Assembly: GCA_963831535.1 (NCBI GenBank)
Contig: CAWHQP010000004.1
Coordinates: 310,001-374,000 of the forward strand
Direction: 5' to 3'
Source: Bog-756 sp963831535
Lineage (GTDB): Bacteria; Actinomycetota; Acidimicrobiia; Acidimicrobiales; RAAP-2
DNA length: 64,000 nucleotides
Every line of letters starts with the position of its first letter. Position 1 is the stretch's first letter. The notes under the pieces are model-generated. The model saw only the letters and a program-made list of their open reading frames with translations. It had not been told where the DNA came from and did no database searches. A program made the position numbers and the translations under genes. Positions 37,150 to 46,018 of this stretch are shown one piece after another.

Positions 37150-40100
37150 GGGACCGTCTCGGCCTGAGGCTTTGCTTCATCGCCGTCGACCACCGGAGCC
37201 GGGCTACCGACCACCCCAAAATCGGCGCGACCGCGTCGCCGGAATCGGATGCGGCGCCAGGGACGGCCGAGGCCGTCTCCGATCAGCAGGGCCAGCGCCA
37301 CCAGCCAGGTCACGATGGACACGGCGAAGGCGAGGGGTGCCACCAGGCCCCCGTCGAAGTGCAGGGTGCTCACGCCGGCGGTGGACACCTCGTAGCGGCC
37401 GGCCCACCCGAACGAGGACGAGCGGGAAGCCGAAGCACCGGTGGAACCGGTCAGGTTCCACCGGCCGGACGGGGCGAAAGAGGACAGTACGGTTCCCTTG
37501 GCCAACGTGCCGGTGAACGACCGGGACGCGGCCGGACCCGCCAGGACCGGGACGGCCCCACGCACCACCCCCGATCCCGGGCTTCCGGCCCGGGGGTCGG
37601 GCAGCACGGTGTCGGGTACCGAGGTACCGGCGGGCACCTCCGCCCGCTGGGGCAGCCAGTCGTTGTTGACGTAGACGGTGATGCCGGTGCCCGAGAGAAC
37701 GGGACTGAGGTCCAGCTGACGGGTGAGCGCTGGGGCCAGGTCGGCAGGGACGGGGTATTCGGTCGGCGTCTGTTCCCCGGTGATCTCGGGGGCCAGCGAG
37801 GTGAGCAGGGCCACGTAGCGGACACCCGAGGGGGCCAGCAACCGCCCGAGCTGGTCCGTGCCGCCGGCCCGGGCCAGCTCGACGGCCGACGCCAGTCCCG
37901 ACGCCGGACCGGGGCCCGCCGCATTCCACAACCACCGGGCATCGGGACCACCGTCCTCGGAGGTGGCATAGGCCAGGCCGTCCCCGGCGGACCACGACCC
38001 CTGGTAGAGGGCGTTGGTCTGACCGAGCCACAGGACGCGGAACGAGCCGTCGGCCGCCTTGGCGTGCATCCAGGCCACCGACTGGCTGAAATCGTTGACC
38101 GGGAGGTCCCACCGTCCCGGCAACGCCGAAATGAGCGTGGGGACGGCACCGAGGCCCAGGGCGACGGTGGCCATCACGGTCACCAGCTGACGCCATCCGA
38201 ACTCGGCCGCCCGCAGGTCCTCCTCGAATGCCGCCACGCCGAGCCCTATGGCGGCGGCGACCGCGGCGGCGGCCGGTGCCAGCAGAACCAACGGATCGAT
38301 GGCCAGACTTCCCATCCACCCCCTGCCGATGACCCAGGCGGCCACCCAGAAGACCAGGGCCACGGCCCAGTACCGTCCGGCCCACCGGAACCGGTCACCC
38401 CGGGCCAGCACCAACGGGGCCACGGCCGCCAGGGCAAAGCCCCAGGCCAGCGGAGACCCACCGATCGGGCCGGCGGCGAACCGGAGCAGCGAGGACCAGG
38501 TGACCGCCGAGGACGCGGGGATGGGAACACCGAAGACGGCCACCGCACCCCGTCCGGCTGAGAGCACCCCGATCACCCACGGCAGGCAGATGACCGCGGC
38601 CACCCCGGTGGACGCCAGAGCGAGCCACAGGGCCTTGGTGGTGGATCGCAGATCCCCGAACAGGACCGAGGAGATCATGAGGGCCAGGGCCGCCAGCACC
38701 ACCACCACGGCGGCGGCGGGCACGAAGGCGATCATGACGGCCTCGATCAGACCGAGCGCCAGGGCGCTGCGGAAGTTCGCGTGCCGAACCGTCCACGCGG
38801 CGAACCGATGTCGGGTCGATTCCGGTGCCCCCTCCGGCCCGGGTGGGCCGGACCGGACCGAGACGGGGAATGACCCGTAGGGGGAGGTCCCGGTGGCCCG
38901 GAACAGTCGGGCCAACACCCAGGGGGCCCCGGCGTACACCACGAGAGCACCCCATCGGCCCAACGCCAGGGCGTTGTAGGGAACAGCCACGGCGAGGTAG
39001 GCCACACCGGCGACCAGTGCGGCGCGTTGGGAACCGAAGGGCCGTACCAGTCGCACCACACCCCACACCCCGAGAGGGATGCAGGCGAAGATCAGCACTT
39101 TCTGGGTCAGCCCCATGGCGCCGATCAGGACCGTGCCTACCAATCCGGTCAACGCCAGTCCCGGGGCCACCGGCGCGGTAGTGCCCACACCGGAGGGATG
39201 CCAACCCGCCGCGAACTGCGACAGGGTCTGGGTCCAGCTCGGAAAGGGGACGAACTGCCCGACGGCAGGCAGTCTGCCGGTCAGGATGCCCCTCGTCCCG
39301 ATGGCCACGATGATCCCGGCGCTCACCCACACCGTGAGGCGGATCCGCCCGTTCACCCGGCCCCGCGCCGTTGCCGCCCGGGCGGAATCGTGTTCCCGAG
39401 GTGCCCCCCCGTCGGCGCCGGAGTCATCAGCTGGCGCCGGAGCGGAGCCGAGGTTCGGTTCGCTGTCCTGGTGGGCGGCCTGATCAGAGGCCAGTCCGGC
39501 CGCGGCTATCTCGTCGGCGTGGGCCCCGTGGAAACCGTGCTGGAACACCCGGCGGAAGTAGGAGGAGAGTCGGGCGCTCCCGCCCACCTGGAGCAGGCGG
39601 ACCTCCTTGTCGCTCAATCGCCGGTGGGCCCTCAGCTCCCTGCGTTGCGCCCGGATAACCGCAAGCCGACCCAGGTTCCATCGCCAGGCCCTGACCACGG
39701 CCCGGGCCCGGGACCAATTGCCGGCCAACGCAGCCACGATCACCTCGGCTATGGCCAGTACGAGGACCTGCGGGACCACCCGGATGAGATGGAAGCGCCC
39801 GTAACACTTGAAGACAGCCAGCAGCTCGTGACGGCGTTGCAACTCCTGAAGGGTCACGGCGGGAACGGCCACCTCGTCCGCATGGCCCTCCGTCAGGCCA
39901 TCCCCGGCGTTGGCCTGCTCCCTCAGGGCCATGCTCCGGGCCCCGGACTCGTCCCCGGCCCCCGATCCCTGCCGGCTGGCACCCATGAGGGCCGGATCGA
40001 TGGACCGGGCCCCTCCGGCCAGCTCCTCCCGGTGGCGAACCCTCGCATCGGGGGCCACGATGATCCGGGCCCCGACGACCTGGGCCCGCCAGGACAGATC

Positions 40101-40685
40101 GAGATCTTCCCCCATGGCCACGATGGCGGGGTCAAAACCGCCCAGCTCCTCGAACAGGTCGGCCCTCACCAGATTGGCGCCACCAGGAGCGACGAAGACG
40201 TCACGCACCGCGTCGTGCTGACCATGGTCGATCTCGAAGGGCTGGACCCGATCCACCACCGAACCGCCCTTGTCGGCCGTCATCCCCACATGGACCAGTC
40301 GCTCGGGATCGTCCCAGCTGACCACCTTCGGGGTGACAATGCCGGCGTTGGACCGGAACGCCTCCTCCACCATCAGGTGGACGGCGTCGGGGAACAGGGC
40401 CACATCGTCATGGCAGATCAGGAAGTAGTCGGCTCCCTCGACCATGCTCCGGACCTCGTTCACCGTCGGGCCGAACCCCCGATTGTCATCAAATCGGCGC
40501 ACGAAGGCAGTCGGGAGGACCGCCGCCACCCGTGCGGTGAGTTCGTCCCGGCTCCCCGAATCGAGGATGAGCACGGACAGCTCCGCATAGTCCTGTGCTG
40601 CGATCGAGGCCAGCGTCTCCTCGAACCACGGACCCGGATCGTGGGCAACGACGACAGCGACGACCGGCGGGGCCAGTGTGTCCAT
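37146..40685 (-). CDS. Giant family 2 glycosyltransferase with multi-pass membrane domain
   Basis: This 1179-residue protein starts with a GT2 catalytic domain (VVAVVVAHDPGPWFEETLAS, ILDSGSRDELT, LICHDDVALFP in place of DxD, GGANLVRADLFEELGGFD, and GEDLDLSWRAQ). A central region with about 12-14 transmembrane helices follows. A periplasmic C-terminal domain comes next, then a last helix (AFAVSIVTWLVALALLIGDG) and a basic tail. A disordered stretch around residues 395-440 separates the halves. Such proteins in actinobacteria probably transfer sugars to polyprenyl-linked or wall glycans. ATG at 40685 is preferred to TTG at 40688. The overlap with the DUF5719 gene is 4 nt. Confidence 0.87.
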   Translation of the reverse strand: MDTLAPPVVAVVVAHDPGPWFEETLASIAAQDYAELSVLILDSGSRDELTARVAAVLPTAFVRRFDDNRGFGPTVNEVRSMVEGADYFLICHDDVALFPDAVHLMVEEAFRSNAGIVTPKVVSWDDPERLVHVGMTADKGGSVVDRVQPFEIDHGQHDAVRDVFVAPGGANLVRADLFEELGGFDPAIVAMGEDLDLSWRAQVVGARIIVAPDARVRHREELAGGARSIDPALMGASRQGSGAGDESGARSMALREQANAGDGLTEGHADEVAVPAVTLQELQRRHELLAVFKCYGRFHLIRVVPQVLVLAIAEVIVAALAGNWSRARAVVRAWRWNLGRLAVIRAQRRELRAHRRLSDKEVRLLQVGGSARLSSYFRRVFQHGFHGAHADEIAAAGLASDQAAHQDSEPNLGSAPAPADDSGADGGAPREHDSARAATARGRVNGRIRLTVWVSAGIIVAIGTRGILTGRLPAVGQFVPFPSWTQTLSQFAAGWHPSGVGTTAPVAPGLALTGLVGTVLIGAMGLTQKVLIFACIPLGVWGVVRLVRPFGSQRAALVAGVAYLAVAVPYNALALGRWGALVVYAGAPWVLARLFRATGTSPYGSFPVSVRSGPPGPEGAPESTRHRFAAWTVRHANFRSALALGLIEAVMIAFVPAAAVVVVLAALALMISSVLFGDLRSTTKALWLALASTGVAAVICLPWVIGVLSAGRGAVAVFGVPIPASSAVTWSSLLRFAAGPIGGSPLAWGFALAAVAPLVLARGDRFRWAGRYWAVALVFWVAAWVIGRGWMGSLAIDPLVLLAPAAAAVAAAIGLGVAAFEEDLRAAEFGWRQLVTVMATVALGLGAVPTLISALPGRWDLPVNDFSQSVAWMHAKAADGSFRVLWLGQTNALYQGSWSAGDGLAYATSEDGGPDARWLWNAAGPGPASGLASAVELARAGGTDQLGRLLAPSGVRYVALLTSLAPEITGEQTPTEYPVPADLAPALTRQLDLSPVLSGTGITVYVNNDWLPQRAEVPAGTSVPDTVLPDPRAGSPGSGVVRGAVPVLAGPAASRSFTGTLAKGTVLSSFAPSGRWNLTGSTGASASRSSSFGWAGRYEVSTAGVSTLHFDGGLVAPLAFAVSIVTWLVALALLIGDGLGRPWRRIRFRRRGRADFGVVGSPAPVVDGDEAKPQAETVP

Positions 40686-40695
40686 CAAGGGTCAG

Positions 40696-40701
40696 AGGCT
40701 A
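40696..40701 (-). promoter_or_regulatory. Putative -10 hexamer TAGCCT for the giant glycosyltransferase
   Basis: On the minus strand TAGCCT lies 10 nt before the ATG at 40685. Confidence 0.35.
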
Positions 40702-40769
40702 TCGGGCTGGAGACGCCCAAATGTGAACTCCCAGGTCATCGGCGATGTCACCTCTGAAGGGTGGAGTGC

Positions 40770-40812
40770 TTGCAAATGTTTATCATTACGTATACACTTG
40801 CATCTATAGACA
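40770..40812 (+). promoter_or_regulatory. AT-rich island, probable promoter/operator of the helical protein gene
   Basis: About 40 bp are strikingly AT-rich in a GC-rich window. They contain TTGCAA at 40770-40775, TTTATCATT, GTATAC, and TATACA at 40791-40796 (15-bp spacer), plus TATAGA at 40805-40810. The start codon is about 85 nt downstream with a real Shine-Dalgarno, so this looks like a strong conventional promoter with a leader, possibly regulated. Confidence 0.45.
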
Positions 40813-40894
40813 TCCGGTGAGCGAACGAGTGCGCAGCCACCCACCGCTCCCGGTAGTCCAGCAGTTCAGCCACCGACCCGAAGGAGCACACACC

Positions 40895-41326
40895 ATGCCC
40901 ACCATCAAGAAGCCGGAGTTCAAGATTCCCGAAATCAACACCGACGTCACCAAGGCCGCCAAGGACATCGCCGCCGTGGCCAAGGACGCCACCTATGTCG
41001 TCATCGGCGCCGGGGTGCTGGGCTTCCAACAGGCTCAGGTCCAGCGTCAGGAGTTCATGAAGCGTCTGGCCGATCCGAAGGCCGGCATCGAGGACCGCGT
41101 CACAGCCGCCCGGGCCGACCTCGGCGGTGCCCTCCACACGGTGGAGGTCACAGTCGAGGGATTGATGGAGCGCTTCGAGGAGATCATCGAGCGCCTGGAG
41201 GTGGCCGTCGCCCCCCTGGAGGACCGTCTGCCCACCCAGGCCCGTGACCTGGCCAAGCAGGCTCACGTCCAGGCCAAGGAGGCCCGGACCCAGATCCGAT
41301 CCCGGATCCCGACCACCGCCGCCTGA
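40895..41326 (+). CDS. Helical conserved hypothetical protein (phasin/HbhA-like character)
   Basis: This 143-residue protein begins PTIKKPEFKIPEINTDVTKA. A short hydrophobic helix follows (TYVVIGAGVLGFQQAQVQ), then amphipathic helices with heptad-like leucines (RFEEIIERLEVAVAPLEDRL). The tail is Lys/Arg/Ala-rich (AKQAHVQAKEARTQIRSR). The design recalls surface-associated helical proteins such as HbhA or granule-coating phasins, but I see no diagnostic motif. AGGAG lies 8 nt before the ATG at 40895, one of the best ribosome binding sites in the window. With the AT-rich promoter and a strong terminator, this suggests high expression. An in-frame upstream extension is unlikely. Confidence 0.72.
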   Translation: MPTIKKPEFKIPEINTDVTKAAKDIAAVAKDATYVVIGAGVLGFQQAQVQRQEFMKRLADPKAGIEDRVTAARADLGGALHTVEVTVEGLMERFEEIIERLEVAVAPLEDRLPTQARDLAKQAHVQAKEARTQIRSRIPTTAA

Positions 41327-41364
41327 CCACCCCTTCCGAACCGCGCCGATCCCGGTCGGCTCAC

Positions 41365-41399
41365 CGAAGAACGGCCTGCTCCGAGCGGGCCGTTCTTCG
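41365..41399. terminator. Strong bidirectional hairpin terminator
   Basis: A perfect 12-bp stem (CGAAGAACGGCC at 41365-41376 with GGCCGTTCTTCG at 41388-41399) and an 11-nt loop lie between convergent genes. The AAGAA/TTCTT ends supply a short T-stretch in both directions. It is the clearest terminator in the window. Confidence 0.75.
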
Positions 41400-41404
41400 C
41401 GTCG

Positions 41405-42304
41405 TTACCCGGTCTGCTGTCGCCAGTAGTCCAGAACGTCGGCCAGGGTCTGGTCCAGGGTGACCTCGGGCTTCCAACCCGTGGCGTCCACCAGACGGGC
41501 CGGATCCCCCCGGAGCACGGGAACCTCGACCGGTCGCACGAGCGAGGGGTCGGTCTCGAACTCGAGTGTGGTCCCGGCCAGGGCCAGGAGGCTGTCGGCG
41601 ATGGTCCGGATCGAAACGTCCCGCCCGGAGCAGACGTTGTAGACCTCGCCGGGGCTACCGGCCTCGACGAGGAGTCGGTAGGCCCGGACCACATCCCGGA
41701 CGTCGGTGAAGTCCCTGCGGGCGGACAGGTTTCCGACCGGGATGGTCGGACTCCCGCGCCGGTCGGCCTCGACGATCCGCTTGGCCAGTGCCGCCACCGC
41801 GAAGTTTGGTGTCTGACCGGGGCCGATGTGATTGAACGGCCGCACCGTGATCACGTGCTGGCCGTGGCCCAGGTGGGCCTGGGCCACCACCGCCTCGGCG
41901 GCCAGTTTGCTGGCGGCGTACGGGGTTAGCGGGGCGGTGGGCGAGCTCTCCTGGAGCGGGAGGAGGTTCGGGTCGGTGACCGCGCCGTAAACCTCGGCCG
42001 AGCTGGTGACCAAGACCCGGGGATTGGTCCCGCACTGGCGCGCCGCGGCGAGGACGGCGGCCGTCCCCATGATGTTGACCTCGAGCACCCGGAGCGGTTC
42101 CTCCCACGACTGTCCGACGTGAGTCAGGGCGGCCAGGTGGTAGACGGCATCGGGTGCGGCCGCCGACATGGCGGCGAGGAGGGCGGTGGGATCGGTGATC
42201 TCGACTTCACGGTCGATGGCGACGACCTCATCGCCGAGTCCCCGGAGATGGTCGCCAAGCCAGGTTCCGACGAAGCCACGACCACCGGTGATGAGGGAGC
42301 GCAC
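41405..42304 (-). CDS. NAD-dependent epimerase/reductase, GDP-6-deoxy-D-mannose reductase-like (RMD)
   Basis: This 299-residue extended SDR opens with SLITGGRGFVGTWLGDHL, the Rossmann GxxGxxG loop. YHLAALTHVGQSWEEP follows. The active-site set is SSAEVYG and YAASKLAAE, with VRPFNHIGPGQTPNFA and FTDVRDVVRAYR further on. These last motifs are typical of the GDP-mannose 4,6-dehydratase/RMD branch rather than UDP-hexose epimerases. The likely reaction is reduction of GDP-4-keto-6-deoxymannose to GDP-rhamnose. No GDP-mannose dehydratase is visible nearby, so substrate supply is open. GTG start at 42304 with TAGGGT 8 nt upstream, inside the end of the preceding glycosyltransferase gene. Confidence 0.82.
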   Translation of the reverse strand: MRSLITGGRGFVGTWLGDHLRGLGDEVVAIDREVEITDPTALLAAMSAAAPDAVYHLAALTHVGQSWEEPLRVLEVNIMGTAAVLAAARQCGTNPRVLVTSSAEVYGAVTDPNLLPLQESSPTAPLTPYAASKLAAEAVVAQAHLGHGQHVITVRPFNHIGPGQTPNFAVAALAKRIVEADRRGSPTIPVGNLSARRDFTDVRDVVRAYRLLVEAGSPGEVYNVCSGRDVSIRTIADSLLALAGTTLEFETDPSLVRPVEVPVLRGDPARLVDATGWKPEVTLDQTLADVLDYWRQQTG

Positions 42305-42310
42305 GACGGG

Positions 42311-43537
42311 TCACCCTACCGTCTCGCCGCCGGGACCAACACCGTTGGGTGGAATCCGTCCGGGGTCGGCGCGGCGGGGGTCGTGTCCCGCCGCATGGCG
42401 GTAGGCGTCCAGGTGCCGTTCGGCGGACCGTTCCCAGGTGTGCGACCGCGCGATCTCGAGGCCACGTGCCCGTCGGGCCGCCGACGATACGGCGCCGTTG
42501 CCGCCCCGCAGCTCGGCGTCGATGACCTCGGTCAGGGCCTCCGGGTCACCGGGGGGCACCAGGACCGCGGCATCGCCCGCAACCTCCTCCATGGCCGTCC
42601 CCGAGGTGGTGACCAGGGGAACCCCGCAGGCCAGAGCCTCGAGAGCCGGGAGCCCGAACCCCTCGTACAGGGCCGGATACACCGCAGCCGTCGCCGACCG
42701 CAACAGGGCCGGGACCGTCTCGTCGGGAAGGTAACCCGTGCGGAGGATCCGGTTCCTGACTCCGGAAACGGCGATGGCGTCCTCCACGGCCGCCACGCCC
42801 CAGCCGTCTCCGCCGGCCAGAACCAGCAGGACGTCGGGATGCCGGTCCGCCACCCCGGCGAACGCTTTGACCAGGGTGGGGACATCCTTGCGGGGCTCGA
42901 GGGTGCCCACGAACAGAAGAAACGGCTGTCCATCAGCGAGACGGCCGTCGACGGCGACCAGGGAGGCGCCATCGGCACCGGGATGGGGCTCGTCGGGGCG
43001 GAACAGCCCGGTGTCGACACCGTGGGGGGCCACGAAGACCTCGGCCTCCAGTCGGCACCACTTCGCCAGTTCGTCCGCGGTGACCTGGCTCGGACAGACC
43101 ACGGACGCCGCCTGACGGGCGGCCCGGGCGATGGCCCGTTTGAACAGCAGGACCTTGGACCGCTCGTGCCACTGGGGGGCCTCGAAGAAGCTCAGGTCGT
43201 GGACGGTCACCACCATCGGCACCGACGATCGTTCAGGCATCGTGTAGTGGGGACCGTGGTGCACGGCAACCCCGGAGCGGGCCAGCAGTCCGGGCAGCCG
43301 CAGCTGTTCCCAGGCCAGCCGGAAGGGGCGCGGCGTGGGAGCCGAGCCGATCACGGTCGAAGCCGGGGCCAGGGCCCCCCAACGACGGACATCGTCACGC
43401 CGCCCGAACAGGGTCATGTCCACCTCGGACCGGGTGGCCAGGACTCGGGCCAACTGGAGGGTGTAGTGACCGGCACCGACGGCACGGACGGGCACGGCCG
43501 ACACGTCGAGGGACACCCGGAGCGGGGGTTCAGCCAC
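42311..43537 (-). CDS. GT4-family glycosyltransferase
   Basis: This 408-residue GT-B-fold enzyme begins VAEPPLRVSLDVSAVPVRAV. It contains TVHDLSFFEAPQWHERSK and an acceptor-side segment VVCPSQVTADELAKW. LLFVGTLEPRKDVPTLVKAF is the linker signature of GT4. The nucleotide-binding region holds YEGFGLPALEALACGVPLV. GTG at 43537 is chosen: GGGAG lies 6 nt upstream, and it overlaps the previous stop by 8 nt. The three neighbouring glycosyltransferase genes share this layout and probably add successive sugars to one glycan. Donor and acceptor are unknown; mannosyl transfer is common for this type. Confidence 0.87.
   Translation of the reverse strand: MAEPPLRVSLDVSAVPVRAVGAGHYTLQLARVLATRSEVDMTLFGRRDDVRRWGALAPASTVIGSAPTPRPFRLAWEQLRLPGLLARSGVAVHHGPHYTMPERSSVPMVVTVHDLSFFEAPQWHERSKVLLFKRAIARAARQAASVVCPSQVTADELAKWCRLEAEVFVAPHGVDTGLFRPDEPHPGADGASLVAVDGRLADGQPFLLFVGTLEPRKDVPTLVKAFAGVADRHPDVLLVLAGGDGWGVAAVEDAIAVSGVRNRILRTGYLPDETVPALLRSATAAVYPALYEGFGLPALEALACGVPLVTTSGTAMEEVAGDAAVLVPPGDPEALTEVIDAELRGGNGAVSSAARRARGLEIARSHTWERSAERHLDAYRHAAGHDPRRADPGRIPPNGVGPGGETVG
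42313..42318 (-). promoter_or_regulatory. Putative leaderless -10 hexamer TAGGGT
   Basis: On the minus strand TAGGGT lies 8 nt before the GTG of the RMD-like gene, within the last codons of the upstream glycosyltransferase. Confidence 0.35.
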
Positions 43538-44647
43538 GGCGTCTCCCACCGGCCAAGGGTCGGGCCTGCTCCCAGACGGCCACGTGCTGCCGGGCGATCC
43601 CGGACCAGCGAAGTTCGTCGGCGCGACCCCGGCCGAGATCACACAGCCGCTCGCGTTCGCGTTCGTCGGTGGCCACCCGGAGGAGCCCGCCGGCGATGGC
43701 GTCGGTGTCGAGGGGGTCGACCTCGAACGCCGCCCCCCGGTGCTCGGGAGCGGACTGGCCACCACCGGGGTGCCCATGACCATCGCCTCCACCGGTGGAA
43801 GTCCGAAGCCCTCCTCGAGGGGCACGTAGGCCAACAGACGGGCCATGGCGTAGAGGGCCGACAACTCCGAAGGGGAGACCATCCCGGTGAGGACCACACC
43901 GGTGGCCGGCTTCACCCTCGCTCCCCAACCGCTCGGTCCCACCAGTACCAACGGCCAGGGTTCTGGCAACGCGCTCCGCACCCGCTCGTATGCCTCGATC
44001 AGCCGCGGCAGATTCTTGCGGGGCTCCAGCGTCCCCACACTCAGGAGGAAGGGTCCGTCGACTCCCATGGTCGAGAGCAGCCCGGTCGCCGCTCCGAAGT
44101 CGGGAGGCGGCAGGTGATCTGAACCCATGGGGATGACCTGGATGGCGCCCTCCCGGGCCCCGGCCTCCACGAGATCGACGGCCACGACCTCGGCGGGCAC
44201 GATGAACCGGTCGGACCGTCGCAGGGCGCGGCGCAGCGCCGCTTCATGCCAGATCCGTCCACGGGCCGGGTAGGCCTCGGGAACCCGTCGCCACAGCAGG
44301 TCGTGCACCGTCGTCACCAGAGCGGCCCGGCCGGGCTCCAGGGTCGACAGCGAGGTGGCCTGGACCACATCGAACCTGCCGGTGCCCCGCAGCAGGCCGT
44401 GGTCCCAGGCCCGGGTGAGGAGAGGCCCGGGCAGCGGGTAGGCGCGGACGTCGTGGCCCAATCCCGACAACGGGTCAGGTCGACCCTGGGCGCCCATCGC
44501 CCGACTCGCCACCAGAGTCAGGTCGGGACGATCGGTCGGGACCAGGTCGTCGAGACCCTGGATCAGTCCCCGAATGTACGTGCCGATCCCACCCGAGGCC
44601 GGCCGTCGCAACTGCTCCACCATCATCAACAGCCTCATGTCGCTCAT
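43530..44647 (-). CDS. GT4-family glycosyltransferase (one apparent homopolymer frameshift)
   Basis: This protein of about 372 residues has the GT4 layout. MRLLMMVEQLRRPASGGIGT opens it, then VTTVHDLLWRRVPEAYPARG, FLLSVGTLEPRKNLPRLIEA, and YVPLEEGFGLPPVEAMVMGT with the catalytic E-x7-E pattern. At 43733-43738 a run of six C (plus strand) is probably seven. Adding one base gives STGGAAFEVDPLDTDAIAGG and a normal C-terminus ending at 43530. Without repair it would fuse to the next glycosyltransferase. Its ATG overlaps the previous glycosyltransferase stop by 4 nt. Confidence 0.83.
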
Positions 44648-45853
44648 GGACCCGTGCGGTCCCCGGCGCGCCGATCGTCAGGGGCGTCACGGTCGTCCCG
44701 GGCGTCGCCGTAAAGACGGACCAGGCCGTCGGCACAGGCCCCCCACGTGAACATTTGACTCCGCTCGGAGCCTCTCGCCACGAGTCGGTCGATATCGGCG
44801 CCACCCCGGAGCACCCGGTCGAGGGCACCCGCCAGGCCGTCGCCATCGCCGGGGTCGACCAGCAGCGCCCCGTCCCCGACCACCTCGGGCAGGGCGCCGG
44901 CGGTGGTGGTGACGACCGGCACCCCGGCGGCCATGCCCTGCAGGGGGGGAACCCGAAGCCCTCATACCGGGACGGGTAGGCCAGGACCGCGGCACGTCGC
45001 AGTACCGCGTCGAGTGCCCCGTCGTCGAGATACCCGGCACGCACGATCCGGGACCGCCACGGGGACGAGTCGACGGCGGCCGGTGAACCGCTCGGCTCCC
45101 CATCCGTCCTGGCCGACGACCACCAGGGCCACATCGGGATGCGCCGCGGCGATCTGGTCGAAGGCCGTCACCAACAAGGGGTAGTCCTTGCGCGGCTCGA
45201 CGGTTCCGACGGCCAGGATGTAGCGGTGGCACCCGTCCGGCAGCCGGACGGGGTGCCGGGGTCGTCGGGCGGGCGCCGGGCAGGTGCGAGCGGTATGCCG
45301 TGGTGCACGGCTCGGACCCGGTCCGGGTGGGACGGAGAACGCCTCCACCACCTGGTCGGCAACGAACTGGGACGGCGTATGGACCCATGCCCCCTCGGCG
45401 ACGGCCCTCGCGGATCAGATCGGGGAAGAGCAGCGTCGGGGGGTCGCACAGCTCGGGGTAGAGGACGACGGTCAGGTCGTGCACGGTCACCACCCGGGCG
45501 GCCGTCCTGGTCGGCGGGACCACGAAGTTGGTCCCGTGGACTACGTCCTGGTGGCCGATGAACCACTCCACCGGAGGCTGCGATGTCCGGGACCACGCTG
45601 CATGGAGCGGGCGGGCGGGCATGGCCCGTTGGCGGAACGAGACGCCGGTTGGAACCAGCGCCGACAGCTGGTGGCGCCGGCGCCAACTCACGGCGAAGGC
45701 CGAGACGTCGACGGCGGGTATGGCCGCCAGACCGGCCAGCGCCCCGGCGCAGAAGGCACCGACCCCGGTCGGCCGGCCCAGGAGGGCGGTGGCCTCGAAG
45801 CCGACTGACAGCCGGTCCCGGTCCGAGGTGGCAGATCGCTCCGGGCTCACCAT
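44644..45853 (-). CDS. GT4-family glycosyltransferase (several apparent frameshifts)
   Basis: This is the third glycosyltransferase of the trio, about 400 residues after repair. The N-terminal domain has RLSVGFEATALLGRPTGVGA, VVHGTNFVVPPTRTAARVVT and VHDLTVVLYPELCDPPTLLF. The C-terminal domain has ILAVGTVEPRKDYPLLVTAF, RAGYLDDGALDAVLRRAAVL, YPSRYEGFGFPP and MAAGVPVVTTTAGALPEVVG. At least five indels are required (near 45408, 45320, 45250, 45085 and 44945). The ATG at 45853 is the most likely start; an in-frame ATG at 45913 would add 20 residues. It is divergent from cofD. Confidence 0.75.
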
Positions 45854-45923
45854 CGGAGCCTTGCACATGGGGCCTCGGGGCCAGGGCCAAGGGGCGACGG
45901 GCGGGAAGGGCATGGTCGCCCGG

Positions 45924-45929
45924 TAACCT
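45924..45929 (+). promoter_or_regulatory. Putative leaderless -10 hexamer TAACCT upstream of cofD
   Basis: TAACCT is followed by 6 nt and an ATG at 45936 that opens a 28-codon reading frame whose TGA overlaps the cofD ATG at 46019. Either a short coupled leader peptide or a misread N-terminal extension of cofD is implied. Confidence 0.35.
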
Positions 45930-46018
45930 GCCCCGATGATCGTCCACCGTCCGGCCCACCCGACCACGCCACCGGTCGGCGATGGCCGGCCGACTGCCGC
46001 TCCCGGGCCCGGCGCACG

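Noticed and set aside
42311..44647. A 778-residue apparent double glycosyltransferase
   Set aside because: A run of six C at 43733-43738 causes the read-through. The second enzyme has its own GTG and ribosome site at 43537.
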